DNA of 6,886 bases from DATGZX01 sp035296965 (GTDB taxonomy: Bacteria > Planctomycetota > Planctomycetia > Gemmatales > Gemmataceae), in the NCBI GenBank assembly GCA_035296965.1, contig DATGZX010000250.1, positions 1 through 6,886 of the forward strand, written 5' to 3'. The notes beneath the pieces are model-generated. The model was not told the DNA's origin, made no database searches, and worked only from the letters and a program-made list of their open reading frames with translations. A program made the position numbers and the translations under genes. Of the stretch, positions 6,123-6,886 are shown in pieces (the first letter of the stretch is position 1; each line of letters begins with the position of its first letter).

Positions 6123-6794
6123 CTATGCAGGAGGGCGCTCTGGTGGGGATTCAGTCGAAAGCCGTGGCAATCGCCTTGTCGTATGGAGCCTCCAACCGCC
6201 GATCTGACGAGAGTGTTGATCATAATCCTCGGCCAACTCGTCGGGATGTACTGAATCGGGAATTGCCGCCTCACGCCATGATTCGAGGTCATCCTCCTCC
6301 ACCAACGAGTCGAAGAACGGCAGGAAATCCGTGGTTCCCGTCCGACGAAGTGCGTTCGCGTACTCACGGTAGGAATGACAGGAGAAGCGGGCATCGCAGT
6401 TTTGGCAGATCCGGCGGGCGAAGTTCTGATTCTTTGCTTGCCCTTTTCGCAAATTGGCAACAGGCGGGGGAGCGAAACATCCTTCTTCAATCGCATCCAC
6501 GACTTCACCGAACTCACGGATCGTAGCTTGCACGCTCGATAGGTCAAGAGCGATAGGGACGACGGGGTTCCACTCCCGCAATGCCGCCTCTAATTCGTCA
6601 TGGTTGCCATTTGAAAAGGCATTCCGAACCGTCTGAGGAAGCTGCGTGCAGATGACGGCCATCTCATCGAGCCTTTCAAACGCGGCAGGGACGCCTGTTT
6701 GCGCGAAAATTTGTCGCTGCGGCTTCGAGGCTGGTAGACGGCGTCGAAGGGGCCCCCGTGCCCGGTCCCTTGCTTCATCAATGGCTGGCCACAC
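6123..6794 (-). pseudogene. C-terminal remnant of a Cys-cluster PD-(D/E)XK/RecB-like protein
   Basis: A minus-strand frame of 223 codons from GTG 6794 to the stop at 6123; the frame stays open to the window edge. C130-x2-C133-x5-C139 in RRICQNCDARFSCHSYREYA has the same cysteine spacing as the C-terminus of the Cas4-like nuclease at 759-1712, and resembles the iron-sulfur tail of helicase-nuclease or RecB/AddB-like proteins. The preceding IALDLSSVQATIREFGEVVD fits such a tail too. No D...DxK nuclease motif, helicase motif or QxxxY is visible, so the catalytic part is missing. The first 25-30 residues (Arg/Pro-rich) look non-native, and the coding-like part begins at roughly base 6705. It is best read as a truncated gene in a decayed defence neighbourhood; a small intact protein is the alternative. 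Confidence 0.5.
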
Positions 6795-6886
6795 AGCTCG
6801 GTGCCGCGGCCCCCCGTGTTGTCGCCGCCGACGAGCTGGCCGCCGCCGACCGCGACCAGGCGTACGCAGAAGCCGAGGTGGCTCTG
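6656..6886 (+). CDS. possible partial gene at right edge
   Basis: The + frame is open from after a TGA (6653-6655) to the window end, 77 codons. From about 6720 it reads like a real protein (LVDGVEGAPVPGPLLHQWLA, ATQLGAAAPRVVAADELAAA), with nearly every third base G or C in the last 23 codons. That third-position bias is stronger than in the operon genes. No convincing start or ribosome binding site exists; GTG 6758 is possible. It overlaps the doubtful 5' end of the minus-strand remnant, so a rearrangement junction near 6690-6720 is likely. I do not recognise the family. It may be a chance frame in G+C-rich DNA. Confidence 0.3.

Noticed and set aside
1..6886. CRISPR array, tRNA or rRNA gene
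   Set aside because: No regularly spaced repeats, cloverleaf-like segment or rRNA-like stretch was seen on either strand, so the Cas4-like nuclease has no CRISPR context here.

Overview
The window is G+C-rich, densely coding bacterial DNA that looks like an accessory (defence-island) region. The organism cannot be named from the sequence. The codon choice, the dispersed G/C-rich repeat and the style of the flanking gene debris remind me of large-genome Planctomycetes of the Gemmata type, but that is an impression and no marker gene proves it.

Layout. Bases 2-124 hold the 3' end of a gene whose C-terminus resembles an ISAs1/IS4-type transposase. A non-coding stretch follows with the first copy of a 55-bp repeat (210-264). 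A strong promoter (TTGACA, 17 nt, TATATT) sits inside a 40-bp near-perfect palindrome (356-395) that runs into the ATG of an XRE-type repressor at 394. From there five genes on the + strand are packed end to end, with TGATG or GTGA stop/start overlaps at three of the four junctions: XRE regulator (394-759), Cas4/RecB-like PD-(D/E)XK nuclease with an Fe-S-type cysteine set (759-1712), long prokaryotic Argonaute with a PIWI domain and an apparently complete D-E-D-D tetrad (1709-3976), a cysteine-free helical protein of 147 aa (3999-4442), and an HEFGH zinc metallopeptidase of 380 aa (4442-5584). A second copy of the 55-bp repeat lies downstream (5961-6015) in the same orientation, so the whole operon is bracketed by direct repeats.

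The right end (5585-6886) is debris on the minus strand: a fragment resembling the C-terminus of DUF499-type AAA+ ATPases, and the C-terminal half of another Cys-cluster nuclease-like protein. At the right edge a + strand reading frame may belong to a different gene.

How the genes may work together (inference). The XRE protein probably represses its own promoter and so the whole operon. The Argonaute would be the guided sensor or slicer. The Cas4-like nuclease could make or trim guides, or act as a DNA-destroying effector. The helical protein and the metallopeptidase form a second module, possibly a protease effector with its adaptor, substrate or inhibitor. A guided Argonaute coupled to a protease would be an analogue of the CRISPR-associated protease idea (Craspase). 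I do not know of a described system with this gene set, and this is the main discovery candidate in the window.
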